Counted from the stretch's first letter, positions 8,301-14,342 are shown. The stretch is DNA of 14,631 bases from Methylovulum sp. (GCA_016919605.1 JACXTQ010000104.1:1-14631); one strand, 5' to 3'. Program-made: numbers and translations. The notes: generated by a model from the sequence alone, not told the origin.

Positions 8301-8636
8301 GACATCCAGGCTGCTGCACAAAAATGGATAGACTCGTCTATCTCCAAAACCGCCAACGTGCCGACCGATTACCCTTACGAAGACTTTAAATCAATTTACC
8401 AATACGCTTACGAACAAGGTCTAAAAGGTTGCACCACCTTCCGCTTTAACCCAGAAGTGTTCCAAGGTGTGTTGGTCAAAGAATCTGACCTTGAAAACAC
8501 CACCTACCAGTTCACCTTAGACGATGGTTCGGTCGTGGAATTTAAAGGCAATGAGGAAATTGAATACGACGGTGAAATCCATACCGCCGCGAACTTGTTC
8601 GATGCTTTAAAAGAAGGCTATTACGGGAAGTTTTAA
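5355..8636 (+). CDS. nrdJ: adenosylcobalamin-dependent ribonucleoside-diphosphate reductase (class II, NrdJ) with in-frame intein
   Basis: NrdJ reduces ribonucleotides to deoxyribonucleotides using a cobalamin-generated thiyl radical, without need for oxygen. The precursor is 1093 residues: N-extein 1-323, intein 324-700, C-extein 701-1093, giving a spliced enzyme of 716. Extein motifs: TINCTVSGI with the first redox Cys, GCGIGYEFSTLRPKG, and the junction NP-CGEQPLPPYGSCLLGSINL, where Cys701 is the thiyl-radical cysteine, Glu703 its partner, and the Cys 11 residues on is the second redox Cys. It begins without an ATP-cone and ends ALKEGYYGKF without the C-terminal Cys pair that reloads many class II enzymes; in Pseudomonas that function is assigned to a separate NrdJb subunit, and none is next door here. 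The ATG is preceded by AGGA with 9-nt spacing. Two NrdR boxes upstream point to NrdR repression. Confidence 0.95.
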   Translation: MSAQLHVIPQSVTEIPFQDASMDIWDTKYCLKTKEGVTLDTTIDGTYQRVAKALSEVEQGKAKQEQHYKEFLWALRQGAIPAGRIVSNAGALEHKPATSTINCTVSGIIADSMDDILHKVHEAGLTLKAGCGIGYEFSTLRPKGAYVSGAGAYTSGPLSFMDIYDKMCFTVSSAGGRRGAQMATFDVGHPDVIEFIRAKREDGRLRQFNLSLLITAEFMQAVKNDQTWALSFPVTEKEVQADKLDLGNREQIIWREFPNKSNYLINNDGLVACRVTKTMPARRLWDMIMSSTYDYAEPGFILIDKVNEMNNNWFCEKIRATNPCVTADTRLHTQYGLVKIGDLYHSGAALQVTVDKRALGQNELGTEVRPAKPAFMTARSADVYRVRTRDGYEIKATAWHDFYTARGKIKLKDLQVGDQLLIQSGKGQFGKAGDKNFGILLGLMTGDGHFTNRGKDQQAAVINLWNDDRSLAPMLVAYINQLIATTALEQQRQRTYQVSPVAIPQRNLVMIRSVLLARLLEFYGFNKASKLRVPEVIWQGNEECVKGYLSGLFQADGTVNISGKTKSCSIRLASSAIQLLQDIQMILANFGIFCRIYKRRNAEIRQLPDGKGSLKGYACQADYELIIDGQSREQFMQEIGFMGEKKNQKYQNWVIDKKLLQKQNYLTKITSIEIIGKEDVFDTTQTDKNTVIFNGITTGQCGEQPLPPYGSCLLGSINLTRFVKKPFTADAYFDWDTYRKTIKIFTRMLDNVVELNGLPLAKQRDEITSKRRHGMGYLGLGSTVTMLGMRYGDSASLAFTEEATKVLAVEGWKAALSLAKEKSPAPIMEQLFTITGEMLHQRPEMLADGYKIGDQVPGKILHTKYSRYMQKIAKVEPELVQQLTEIGARFTHHSSIAPTGTISLSLANNASNGIEPSFAHHYSRNIIRAGKKSKEKVDVYSFELLAYRYMVNTDAMPYSDNPKHKLPAYFIAADDVTPKQHVDIQAAAQKWIDSSISKTANVPTDYPYEDFKSIYQYAYEQGLKGCTTFRFNPEVFQGVLVKESDLENTTYQFTLDDGSVVEFKGNEEIEYDGEIHTAANLFDALKEGYYGKF
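6324..7454 (+). mobile_element. LAGLIDADG homing-endonuclease intein in NrdJ
   Basis: A 377-residue intein (precursor residues 324-700) inserted between NP and the catalytic Cys of the NPCGEQ motif. It starts with Cys324 in CVTADTRLHTQYGLVKIGDL (block A) and has block B DGYEIKATAWHDFYT with the TxxH histidine at 400. Two dodecapeptide motifs follow: LLGLMTGDG (440-448) and LSGLFQADG (549-557), with acidic Asp447 and Asp556 intact. Block F is EDVFDTTQTDKNTVIFNGI, and the last residues are TTGQ before Cys701. The usual C-terminal His-Asn is Gly-Gln. Both endonuclease acids are present, so homing activity is plausible. The first part (to about 7020) has host-like composition; the rest is markedly AT-rich. 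Confidence 0.95.
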
Positions 8637-8712
8637 GAGGGAGGAATCACTTGACACTCAAAGCCAAGTCAAACTGAGACAAGTTTATTCCAAAAAATAA
8701 TAAATAAAGAGC

Positions 8713-9225
8713 ATGGAAACCAAAGAAAAAATCAAGTTCCTGTGGGATATTTTAAAAAGATATGACAGTTATATCGGTGTTGCCAATACCAAAGCATCTT
8801 TAATACTATCGTTTTGTATTGCAATACTTAGTGGTCTGCTACTAAAATCCAATGAAATAATAAGTCAAGTTGAAATTGAAAATTTAAAAAAAGTTATACC
8901 TGTTTTATTAATTATAATAGCCTTAATGCTTATTAAGACTATTTATCATGCCTTGAAAACAGTTTTTCCAAACACAACAAGTTATACCGCTGGATTATCT
9001 GTTATTTTTTTTGGTGATGTTGCGAATATAGAAACATGTGCATCTGGTTACCACAAAAAAGTTAACCAATTAACTGAAGAAGATGCGATTCAGGATCTTT
9101 CATTTCAAATATATGAACTTGCATTAATTACCTCTAATAAATTTTCTGAACTAAAAAAATCCATACAATCAGCTATTTTACTAATTCCATTGTTTTTTTT
9201 ATTAATTTTAGTTGTCATTTTTTAA
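8713..9225 (+). CDS. pycTM: Pycsar membrane effector, PycTM family
   Basis: A 170-residue membrane protein. It has an N-terminal amphipathic lead with YDSYIGVANTKAS (17-29), TM1 (about 28-44), TM2 (about 61-81), a soluble stretch with SVIFFGDVA (96-104) and LTEEDAIQDLSFQIYELA, and a last hydrophobic helix (about 152-170). The YDxYI-(x)-A-x-TKAS motif before TM1, FFGDVA and the C-terminal helix together are the pattern I know from the PycTM/DUF5706 family, the membrane-damaging effectors of Pycsar anti-phage systems. In those systems a cyclic pyrimidine nucleotide activates the effector and the inner membrane is compromised, stopping phage spread. The adjacent downstream cyclase supports the call. 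Shine-Dalgarno is weak (AAAGAG). Two T8 runs (9005-9012, 9192-9199) lie in the gene. An alternative is a generic CBASS-type TM effector. Confidence 0.82.
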   Translation: METKEKIKFLWDILKRYDSYIGVANTKASLILSFCIAILSGLLLKSNEIISQVEIENLKKVIPVLLIIIALMLIKTIYHALKTVFPNTTSYTAGLSVIFFGDVANIETCASGYHKKVNQLTEEDAIQDLSFQIYELALITSNKFSELKKSIQSAILLIPLFFLLILVVIF

Positions 9226-9235
9226 AAATATTCAA

Positions 9236-10609
9236 ATGAATAAATTTCCAGATACTTTTCAGAGTGTTTTTCAGAATATTTATGATAACACCGCTCGTAA
9301 TAATCGATTTGCTATAGCTACTGCTACTGCTACGGATTTTGCTCTAGAATCAGATTCCCAATTATTAAAATCAGATTCCAACCAAATAGCAATACCATCT
9401 TCTAACATACAAGAGCAATATCAACTACAACACCTAATTAGACCTATATTTGGCAAAAAAGGGATTAACAAATCAGTAATAGGCACACACCCCGATTTTA
9501 TTCAATTAGAAGCTATTTACGACCAAGCAATTAGGCATTATATATGTACAATATTTATTGATTTAAAAAGCTCTACTAGACTAGCGTTACTTTATGATTT
9601 ATCAGATGTTGTTCGCTTAAAAAATGCATTTATTACAACCTGCATAGACACTGTTAGGGCTTTTGATGGACATGTACATCGATTAATGGGTGATGCTGTT
9701 ATGGGATTCTTTGGGGGGGGTTCTGTAACAAAAGAAGACGCAATTATTGATGCTATAAATTGCGCTACAACATTACATTTTTTATTTAACAACGCAATCA
9801 TTCCGTGGATGAATAAGGAAGGCTATGATTCGACTGAAATTGGTTTTCGTATAGGCTTAGATTTTGGTGATGATGACAATGTACTTTGGGCATCGTATGG
9901 TTATGATTCAGTTAGTGAAATTACCGCTACGGGTTTACAGGTTGATATGGCCTCAAAGTTGCAAGGACATGCTAGAGAAAATCAAGCCATGTTAGGACAG
10001 ACTTTACTTGATTACATAGATTGGCCTGAAGAATATTCATTAAAAAAAACCGAGACGCTATATAGCTTAACTAAAGAAATAAATTATGTTGAACCAAATA
10101 TAACCGACAAAAATGGCATTCCAATTAACTATAAGATGAGAATGCTTAACTTTAGAAAACTACTAAATTTAAGCCCTCTAATAAGTGAACAGGAACAACA
10201 AGTCGCCGACAATATTAAACACTATGGTATTCGATATGATTGCCATATCGTTTATGATGGAAAAAAAGACAGATATATATCTATGTCTAAGTTTCTACAA
10301 AAACATATTTCGTTGACGTTTACCATAAATGTTCGTACACACGGTTTAAGATACCATTTTCCATTAAAAGTCACATTTACAAAAACAAACTTTGGGAAAG
10401 AAGCAGGGAAAGAAGCGCGTGAATTTGAGCCTATAATACGCGAGATAACTCAAAATAATGATCCCAGATGGAATCCGGCCACATCAATGATCGAAATCCC
10501 TTTAAATGAAGCGACCTTATATAGAGGTTTACACACAATGAAGGCAGAAGTAATAGATTCAAACGGCAATACTATTTTTAAGGATTGGATAGGTGTTTTA
10601 ATCGTTTGA
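9236..10609 (+). CDS. pycC: Pycsar nucleotidyl cyclase (class III fold, probable cCMP/cUMP synthase) with AGS-C domain
   Basis: A 457-residue class III nucleotidyl cyclase. In Pycsar defence such enzymes make cCMP or cUMP on phage infection, and the product activates the neighbouring membrane effector. Seen: an unconserved N-terminus with short internal repeats (about 1-75); the cyclase core with TIFIDLKSST (first metal ligand Asp109) and MGDAVMGFF (second metal ligand Asp153), 44 residues apart as in other class III enzymes; FRIGLDFGDDDNVLWASYG; and EITATGLQVDMASKLQ. The canonical Asn-x3-Arg of the last helix appears as Asp237-x3-Lys241. The tail (about 320-457) resembles the AGS-C sensor domain found on Pycsar and SMODS enzymes. 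A TTG at 9212 in the same frame would overlap the effector gene by 14 bp; I prefer the ATG at 9236, 10 bp after the effector stop. Base product cannot be read from sequence. Confidence 0.85.
   Translation: MNKFPDTFQSVFQNIYDNTARNNRFAIATATATDFALESDSQLLKSDSNQIAIPSSNIQEQYQLQHLIRPIFGKKGINKSVIGTHPDFIQLEAIYDQAIRHYICTIFIDLKSSTRLALLYDLSDVVRLKNAFITTCIDTVRAFDGHVHRLMGDAVMGFFGGGSVTKEDAIIDAINCATTLHFLFNNAIIPWMNKEGYDSTEIGFRIGLDFGDDDNVLWASYGYDSVSEITATGLQVDMASKLQGHARENQAMLGQTLLDYIDWPEEYSLKKTETLYSLTKEINYVEPNITDKNGIPINYKMRMLNFRKLLNLSPLISEQEQQVADNIKHYGIRYDCHIVYDGKKDRYISMSKFLQKHISLTFTINVRTHGLRYHFPLKVTFTKTNFGKEAGKEAREFEPIIREITQNNDPRWNPATSMIEIPLNEATLYRGLHTMKAEVIDSNGNTIFKDWIGVLIV
9713..9720 (+). repeat. G8 homopolymer inside the cyclase gene
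   Basis: Eight consecutive G encode part of the Gly-Gly-Gly-Ser that follows GDAVMGFF in the catalytic core. In a gene this AT-rich it stands out. A change of one G would shift the frame in the middle of the cyclase domain, so it is a candidate slippage site or a place where a sequencing error would matter. Confidence 0.9.
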
Positions 10610-10700
10610 TATTTATTACATGCAACCCTACTTGCAAAACCTACCCCCTCCCCTACCGTGCGTTAATCACACTTTAAACCACTTAACTTAAGGAAGTTCC

Positions 10701-11063
10701 ATGCCGTCACCCGCCAATTTCAATATGCTGAACAGCGACAAAAACGTCAAAAATTTTTCGGCAGGCCAAACCATATTTGCCTCAGGAGAAGTGGGTGAAG
10801 AAATGTATTACGTTAAGGCAGGTGAAGTGGGTATCGTACTGGATGGCAAAGAACTGATAACGTTAGGTGCGGGGGAGATTTTTGGTGAAATGGCCCTGAT
10901 CGACAGCAAAATAAGATATGCCAGCGCCATTGCCAAAACCAACTGCGAAGTGGTGGCGGTTAACGAAAAATATTTTAATTTCCTTGTCCAAGAACACCCG
11001 TATTTCGCCTTGAATGTCATGCGCGTGTTGGCCGACCGCCTGCGCAAACAAACCTCATCTTGA
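10701..11063 (+). CDS. stand-alone cyclic nucleotide-binding domain protein
   Basis: A 120-residue protein that consists only of a CRP-type cyclic nucleotide-binding beta-roll plus the following helix. Seen: FSAGQTIFASGEVGEEMYYV (19-38), then the phosphate-binding cassette FGEMALIDSKIRYASAIA (61-78) with its ligand-contacting Glu63 and Arg72, and a C-terminal helix ending VLADRLRKQT. No helix-turn-helix, enzyme domain or TM follows, so it is not a CRP regulator; it may act as a partner protein or ligand buffer. AAGGAAG sits 5-6 nt before the ATG. Composition is host-like, unlike the AT-rich cyclase gene that ends 91 bp upstream, so it may be a resident gene rather than part of the defence pair. 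Cyclase neighbours make a functional link possible, not shown. Confidence 0.88.
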   Translation: MPSPANFNMLNSDKNVKNFSAGQTIFASGEVGEEMYYVKAGEVGIVLDGKELITLGAGEIFGEMALIDSKIRYASAIAKTNCEVVAVNEKYFNFLVQEHPYFALNVMRVLADRLRKQTSS

Positions 11064-11213
11064 TGGGGATTTGCCAATAAAGCCTTTAAACGAAGCCGCT
11101 ATGGGCAAAACAGACTGGAAGCATTTGTCAAGTTAATATTCACTTTAACCCTTCTTATCCTTGGTGTTAGACTCTGGGTTCGCCACTTCCTACCCATTAA
11201 AGGACAGCCCATT

Positions 11214-12914
11214 ATGAACCCAGTATTCAAACCGGTATATCTGGTCTTGGCATTATTGCCAAGCTTAGCTTTTGCCCTAGGCCAGACTACACGCGTCAGT
11301 GTCGATGCCAATGGCTTGCAAGGCAATAGCACCAGTGCCGAACCAGCTATCAGCGCCGATGGCCGCTATGTGGCCTTTTCTTCCCATGCAAGCAACCTTG
11401 TCAGCAACGACACCAACAATTATGCCGATATTTTTGTCAAAGACCGCCTGACAGGTGCTATTACCCGTGCCAGCATCAGTTCACTAGGCGATGAAGCCAA
11501 CGCCGACAGCTATCAACCTTGGATTAGCGCAGACGGTAAGCTAGTGGCGTTTTTATCTGGAGCGACATCCTTGGTGGCTGATTCCAATCTTGATCTAAGA
11601 ACTACCCATGTTTATGTCCACGACATGACCAGCGGCCAAACCACACGGATAACAGTAGACACTAACGGTAAGGGCCAGCAGGATGATGTCTATTTCTTTT
11701 CTGCCAGCGCCGACGGGCGCTTTGTAGTTTTTAATGCCGCTCCGGTATTCCCGCGCGGTGGTTGCTCGTCGTTCGGGCCACATATTTTCCTCCATGACCG
11801 GCAAACGGCCAAAACCCAGTGTATCAGTGTCAATGCCGAAGGTGCTGATGGCTTAGGATCCAGTTATCGGCCCATGATCAGCGCCGATGGCAATTTTATC
11901 AGCTTTGAATCGGCGGCCAGCAATCTGGTGTCAGGGGACACCAACAATACATGGGATATTTTTGTCCGTAACCGCCTCACCGGCCAAATAACCCGTGCCA
12001 GCGTCAATTCTAACGGTGAGCAAGGCAACAATAATGGCGCTAACCATAACGCCGACGGCAGCTTTATTGGCAACTTGAGTGCCGACGGGCGGTTTGTGGT
12101 GTTCAATTCAGCATCATCGAACCTTGTCGGAAACGACACTAACGACAAGCGGGATATGTTTGTCCATGATCGCCTCAGCGGCGCGACCACGCGCGTTAGC
12201 GTAGATTCGGCGGGTATTGAGGGCAATGGCGATTCTCCGGGCAATACAGTCCCTTGGAGTTTTCCGTCCATCAGTGCGGACGGGCGGTTGGTGAGCTTCA
12301 ATTCATCCGCTGCCAATTTGGTTGCCAATGACACCAATGGCATGGATGATTTATTCTTGCATGACCGCAAAACTGGCATAACGACTCGTGAAAGCACCAG
12401 CCCCAGAGGCTATCAGCGTGCCAGAGGCGGTAATGGCGGTGCACTCAGTGGTGATGGGCGCTGGTTGGCATTCCAGTCCAATGCTGGCTTGCTAGTGCCT
12501 AATGACACCAACAAGACCAGCGACATTTTTGTCCGTGACCGTTTGCTAGACCCTAAAAGCCATGCCGATGTGGCCTTGATATTGACAGGCCCTGGGCAAG
12601 TGATGGTCAACAGCCAAGGCATTTATAGCCTCACCGTCACCAACAACGGTAACGGCAATGCTGGTAATACCGCTGTCATCATCAGCGTTTCCAATCAAGG
12701 GCAACTGCAAACTTTAGCCACAGAGCAAGGCCAGTGCAGTAAGGCGGCGATTGCAATATGCCGCTTAGGAACATTAAGCCCAGGACAAAGTGTTAAGGTG
12801 ACAGCGACTGTTACCATCAAGGGGGCGACAACGATCAATGCCAGCACCAACGCCAGTGCCCAAGACACTATGCTAAGCAACAACTCCAAAAGTTTGGCCA
12901 TCACCACCCAATAG
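11214..12914 (+). CDS. secreted seven-bladed TolB-like (PD40) propeller with C-terminal CARDB/DUF11-like domain
   Basis: A 566-residue exported protein of unknown function. A signal peptide (about 1-22, ending LPSLAFA) is followed by seven repeats starting near residues 46, 104, 164, 222, 288, 353 and 411. Each repeat is of the form (I/L)SADGRxVxF-S-(x)-ASNLV-(x)-NDTN-(x)-DIFV-(x)-DRLTG-(x)-TRxSV, the pattern of TolB/PD40 beta-propeller blades. The recurring NDTNxxxD in the loop of blades 1 and 4-7 could bind calcium; blades 2 and 3 have lost it. The last 115 residues (DVALILTGPGQVMVNSQG to the end) are a beta-sandwich of CARDB/DUF11 type with two cysteines (QGQCSKAAIAICRLG) that may form a disulfide. 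AAAGGA lies 9 nt before the ATG. Likely periplasmic or cell-surface; no operon partner is evident. Confidence 0.88.
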   Translation: MNPVFKPVYLVLALLPSLAFALGQTTRVSVDANGLQGNSTSAEPAISADGRYVAFSSHASNLVSNDTNNYADIFVKDRLTGAITRASISSLGDEANADSYQPWISADGKLVAFLSGATSLVADSNLDLRTTHVYVHDMTSGQTTRITVDTNGKGQQDDVYFFSASADGRFVVFNAAPVFPRGGCSSFGPHIFLHDRQTAKTQCISVNAEGADGLGSSYRPMISADGNFISFESAASNLVSGDTNNTWDIFVRNRLTGQITRASVNSNGEQGNNNGANHNADGSFIGNLSADGRFVVFNSASSNLVGNDTNDKRDMFVHDRLSGATTRVSVDSAGIEGNGDSPGNTVPWSFPSISADGRLVSFNSSAANLVANDTNGMDDLFLHDRKTGITTRESTSPRGYQRARGGNGGALSGDGRWLAFQSNAGLLVPNDTNKTSDIFVRDRLLDPKSHADVALILTGPGQVMVNSQGIYSLTVTNNGNGNAGNTAVIISVSNQGQLQTLATEQGQCSKAAIAICRLGTLSPGQSVKVTATVTIKGATTINASTNASAQDTMLSNNSKSLAITTQ

Positions 12915-12930
12915 GTCTATCAAACTTGGT

Positions 12931-12967
12931 TTAACCGCTTCTCTGATAAGCGTTAGGGAACGGTTAA
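12931..12967 (+). terminator. inverted repeat after the propeller gene, possible terminator
   Basis: TTAACCG (12931-12937) pairs with CGGTTAA (12961-12967). An alternative inner stem CGCTT/AAGCG (12936-12940 and 12948-12952) is mutually exclusive in part. A C8 run and TTT follow. It sits 16 bp after the stop codon, a good place for a terminator, but the U-run is short. The spacer 12915-13140 also has GCTATC/GATAGC (13021-13038) and no gene. Confidence 0.35.
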
Positions 12968-13020
12968 GCCCCCCCCTTTAAGCAATCGCCGGACAACTCC
13001 TAAGATAATCGCCCCATCGA

Positions 13021-13038
13021 GCTATCCTGATAGATAGC
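13021..13038. other. short hairpin between convergent genes
   Basis: Perfect 6-bp inverted repeat GCTATC/GATAGC with a 6-nt loop, about 100 bp beyond the minus-strand lipoprotein gene's stop and 110 bp beyond the plus-strand propeller's stop. No U-run on either side. Confidence 0.3.
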
Positions 13039-13140
13039 CACCCATGCGCCTTTTGTTGAAATTACAGGCACAAATCCATTACCTTGAGACAGTGATGCTA
13101 AAGGCATGCCCACAAGAGCGATGGAGCGATGGCCTATATT

Positions 13141-13668
13141 TTACTGTTCGGGCGGTGGCGGTGGTGAACCGGCTGGAGGCGGTGGCAAACGACGGGTAGA
13201 GGACGGGGCGACTTTACGGCTGTTATAACCATCCGAAAATTGCCCTTCTACCGGCACCTGATGGCCTTTGGTATACATACATTGGATATAAGCCGTATCA
13301 TAAGGCTGTTGGGCACCATACATAGAATCATTGGCCGCACCGGCACCGACAACGCTACCGGCAACCAAACCACCCCCTGCACCAATCGCGGCTCCAGAGC
13401 CGCCGCCAAGTGCCGCACCTGCCGCCGCCCCTAAGGCCGTACCGACAATAGCACTGGTAACTCCGCTATTGAGCGCCGATTGGTTGGCGGTCGCACCACC
13501 GACTTGCTCAGTGGCAAAATGTCGGCAGATAATATCATCTTCACGGAACTGCTCAAAAGAAACCCCTTCCCCTGGCAGCACCATCACACTGGGGCCTTCG
13601 GGCAAGCTAACACAAGCCGCTGTCGCCAGTATCAGCGTGATAGGGATTAATTTGGTGACATGTAACAT
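13141..13668 (-). CDS. glycine-zipper envelope protein, probable lipoprotein
   Basis: A 175-residue exported protein. The N-terminal hydrophobic segment ends LATAAC-V (Cys19); the -3 position is Thr rather than the usual Leu/Val, so lipid attachment is likely but not sure. A small domain follows with EDDIICRHFATEQ (44-55), then a Gly/Ala-rich stretch (69-112) with GxxxG spacing typical of glycine-zipper 2TM/OmpA-like membrane segments. Next is YDTAYIQCMYTKGHQVP, a motif that commonly follows this zipper in proteobacteria, and a Pro-rich tail (LPPPPAGSPPPPPEQ). AAGGAG lies about 10 nt before the ATG. The gene starts 14 bp after the stop of the Gly/His-rich gene, so the two are probably one operon. 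Function unknown; a cell-envelope structural or stress role is usual for the family. Confidence 0.88.
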   Translation of the reverse strand: MLHVTKLIPITLILATAACVSLPEGPSVMVLPGEGVSFEQFREDDIICRHFATEQVGGATANQSALNSGVTSAIVGTALGAAAGAALGGGSGAAIGAGGGLVAGSVVGAGAANDSMYGAQQPYDTAYIQCMYTKGHQVPVEGQFSDGYNSRKVAPSSTRRLPPPPAGSPPPPPEQ

Positions 13669-13682
13669 AGATTATAAACTCC

Positions 13683-14255
13683 TTAACGGGGTGCGGGTGC
13701 AGTAGGTTCCACTTGTTGCCAACCCTCTGGGCACTCTTGGACAGTAGGGTAATAGCCTTCGGGGTTATGACAATAATACCAATAACCGGATTGATAGGGT
13801 TGACTGTTTGGCGGGGCTTGTTGGATATAAACGGGCGGCTTCGCCGCTGGTACAGTGACGACAATAGGTGGCGAATAAACAGGCGGTGAATAATAAGGGT
13901 AACTGTAATAAGGATAGCTGTAATAGGGATAAGAATAATACGGCGAGCCATACACGCCTACGCTCCAACCGCCACGATAGCCATAACCATGACCGCCATA
14001 ATAACCGCCAAAACCGTGACCACCATGATGTCCACCCCAAAAACCATGTCCACCATCGTGATCGCCGTGGCCAAAGCCACCGCCACCGTGATTACCGCCA
14101 CCACCAAAATTACCACCGCCCCCACCGTGACCGCCGCCAAAACCACCTCCACCGCCGTGGCCTCCGCCGCCACCATGCCCTTCCGCCCAAGTGCCGCCGC
14201 TATACCAGCCGCCAAGCATCATCAGCACCGCCCATAACCGCGTATATTTTTTCAT
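13683..14255 (-). CDS. secreted Gly/His/Tyr-rich protein
   Basis: A 190-residue exported protein of unknown function. A signal peptide (1-24, cleavage after TWA) is followed by a Gly/His-rich region (about 25-95) made of GGGGHGGG-, GGHH- and GGHGFGG-type runs, then tandem YPYYS repeats, a Pro-rich linker (VYSPPIVVTVPAAKPPVYI) and a conserved end YWYYCHNPEGYYPTVQECPEGW with Cys162 and Cys175, likely a disulfide. The C-terminal motif recurs in proteobacterial exported proteins and supports a real gene despite low complexity. The many histidines could bind metals, which is inference. It shares a probable operon with the glycine-zipper gene 14 bp downstream. The Shine-Dalgarno is weak (AAAGAAG). 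Confidence 0.85.
   Translation of the reverse strand: MKKYTRLWAVLMMLGGWYSGGTWAEGHGGGGGHGGGGGFGGGHGGGGGNFGGGGNHGGGGFGHGDHDGGHGFWGGHHGGHGFGGYYGGHGYGYRGGWSVGVYGSPYYSYPYYSYPYYSYPYYSPPVYSPPIVVTVPAAKPPVYIQQAPPNSQPYQSGYWYYCHNPEGYYPTVQECPEGWQQVEPTAPAPR
13891..13950 (-). repeat. 15-bp tandem repeat encoding YPYYS units
   Basis: Four successive 15-bp units, all beginning TAATA on the plus strand (13891, 13906, 13921, 13936) and increasingly degenerate, encode the Tyr-Pro-rich repeats of the secreted protein. Units of 15 bp change copy number without shifting the frame. Confidence 0.75.
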
Positions 14256-14342
14256 CGTCTACTTCTTTAATTAGAAAACCCATGCACTATCGACAGCCGC
14301 CACCGAGAGAAGTTGCTCGATAAAATTAAGGAAACTGCATAA

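Larger units (their letters stand above)
8637..10620 (+). other. AT-rich defence islet holding the Pycsar pair
   Basis: Base composition drops abruptly after the nrdJ stop and recovers just before the next gene: one 60-base sample at 9541-9600 has 14 G+C, against 26 at 10741-10800. No integrase, terminal repeat or target duplication is visible, so the boundaries are compositional only. The 76-bp entry spacer contains TTGACA (8651-8656) within a TTGAC-N12-GTCAA inverted repeat, which might be a promoter with an operator, but no -10 sits at the usual distance. Likely acquired horizontally. Confidence 0.65.

Noticed and set aside
9212..9235. TTG start for the cyclase overlapping the effector gene by 14 bp
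   Set aside because: An in-frame ATG at 9236, 10 bp after the effector stop, is the simpler start; the eight extra residues are not conserved-looking. TTG use remains possible.
8637..10620. Pycsar block as an integrated transposon or prophage remnant
   Set aside because: No transposase, integrase, terminal inverted repeats or target duplications were seen at its edges.
10701..11063. CRP/FNR-type transcription factor
   Set aside because: Only the nucleotide-binding fold is present; there is no helix-turn-helix domain and the gene ends at 120 residues with an intact stop.
13868..14323. Plus-strand His/Arg/Asn-rich reading frame opposite the Gly-rich gene
   Set aside because: Low-complexity antisense of GGN/CAY-rich repeats; the minus-strand frame has a signal peptide and a conserved Cys-containing end.
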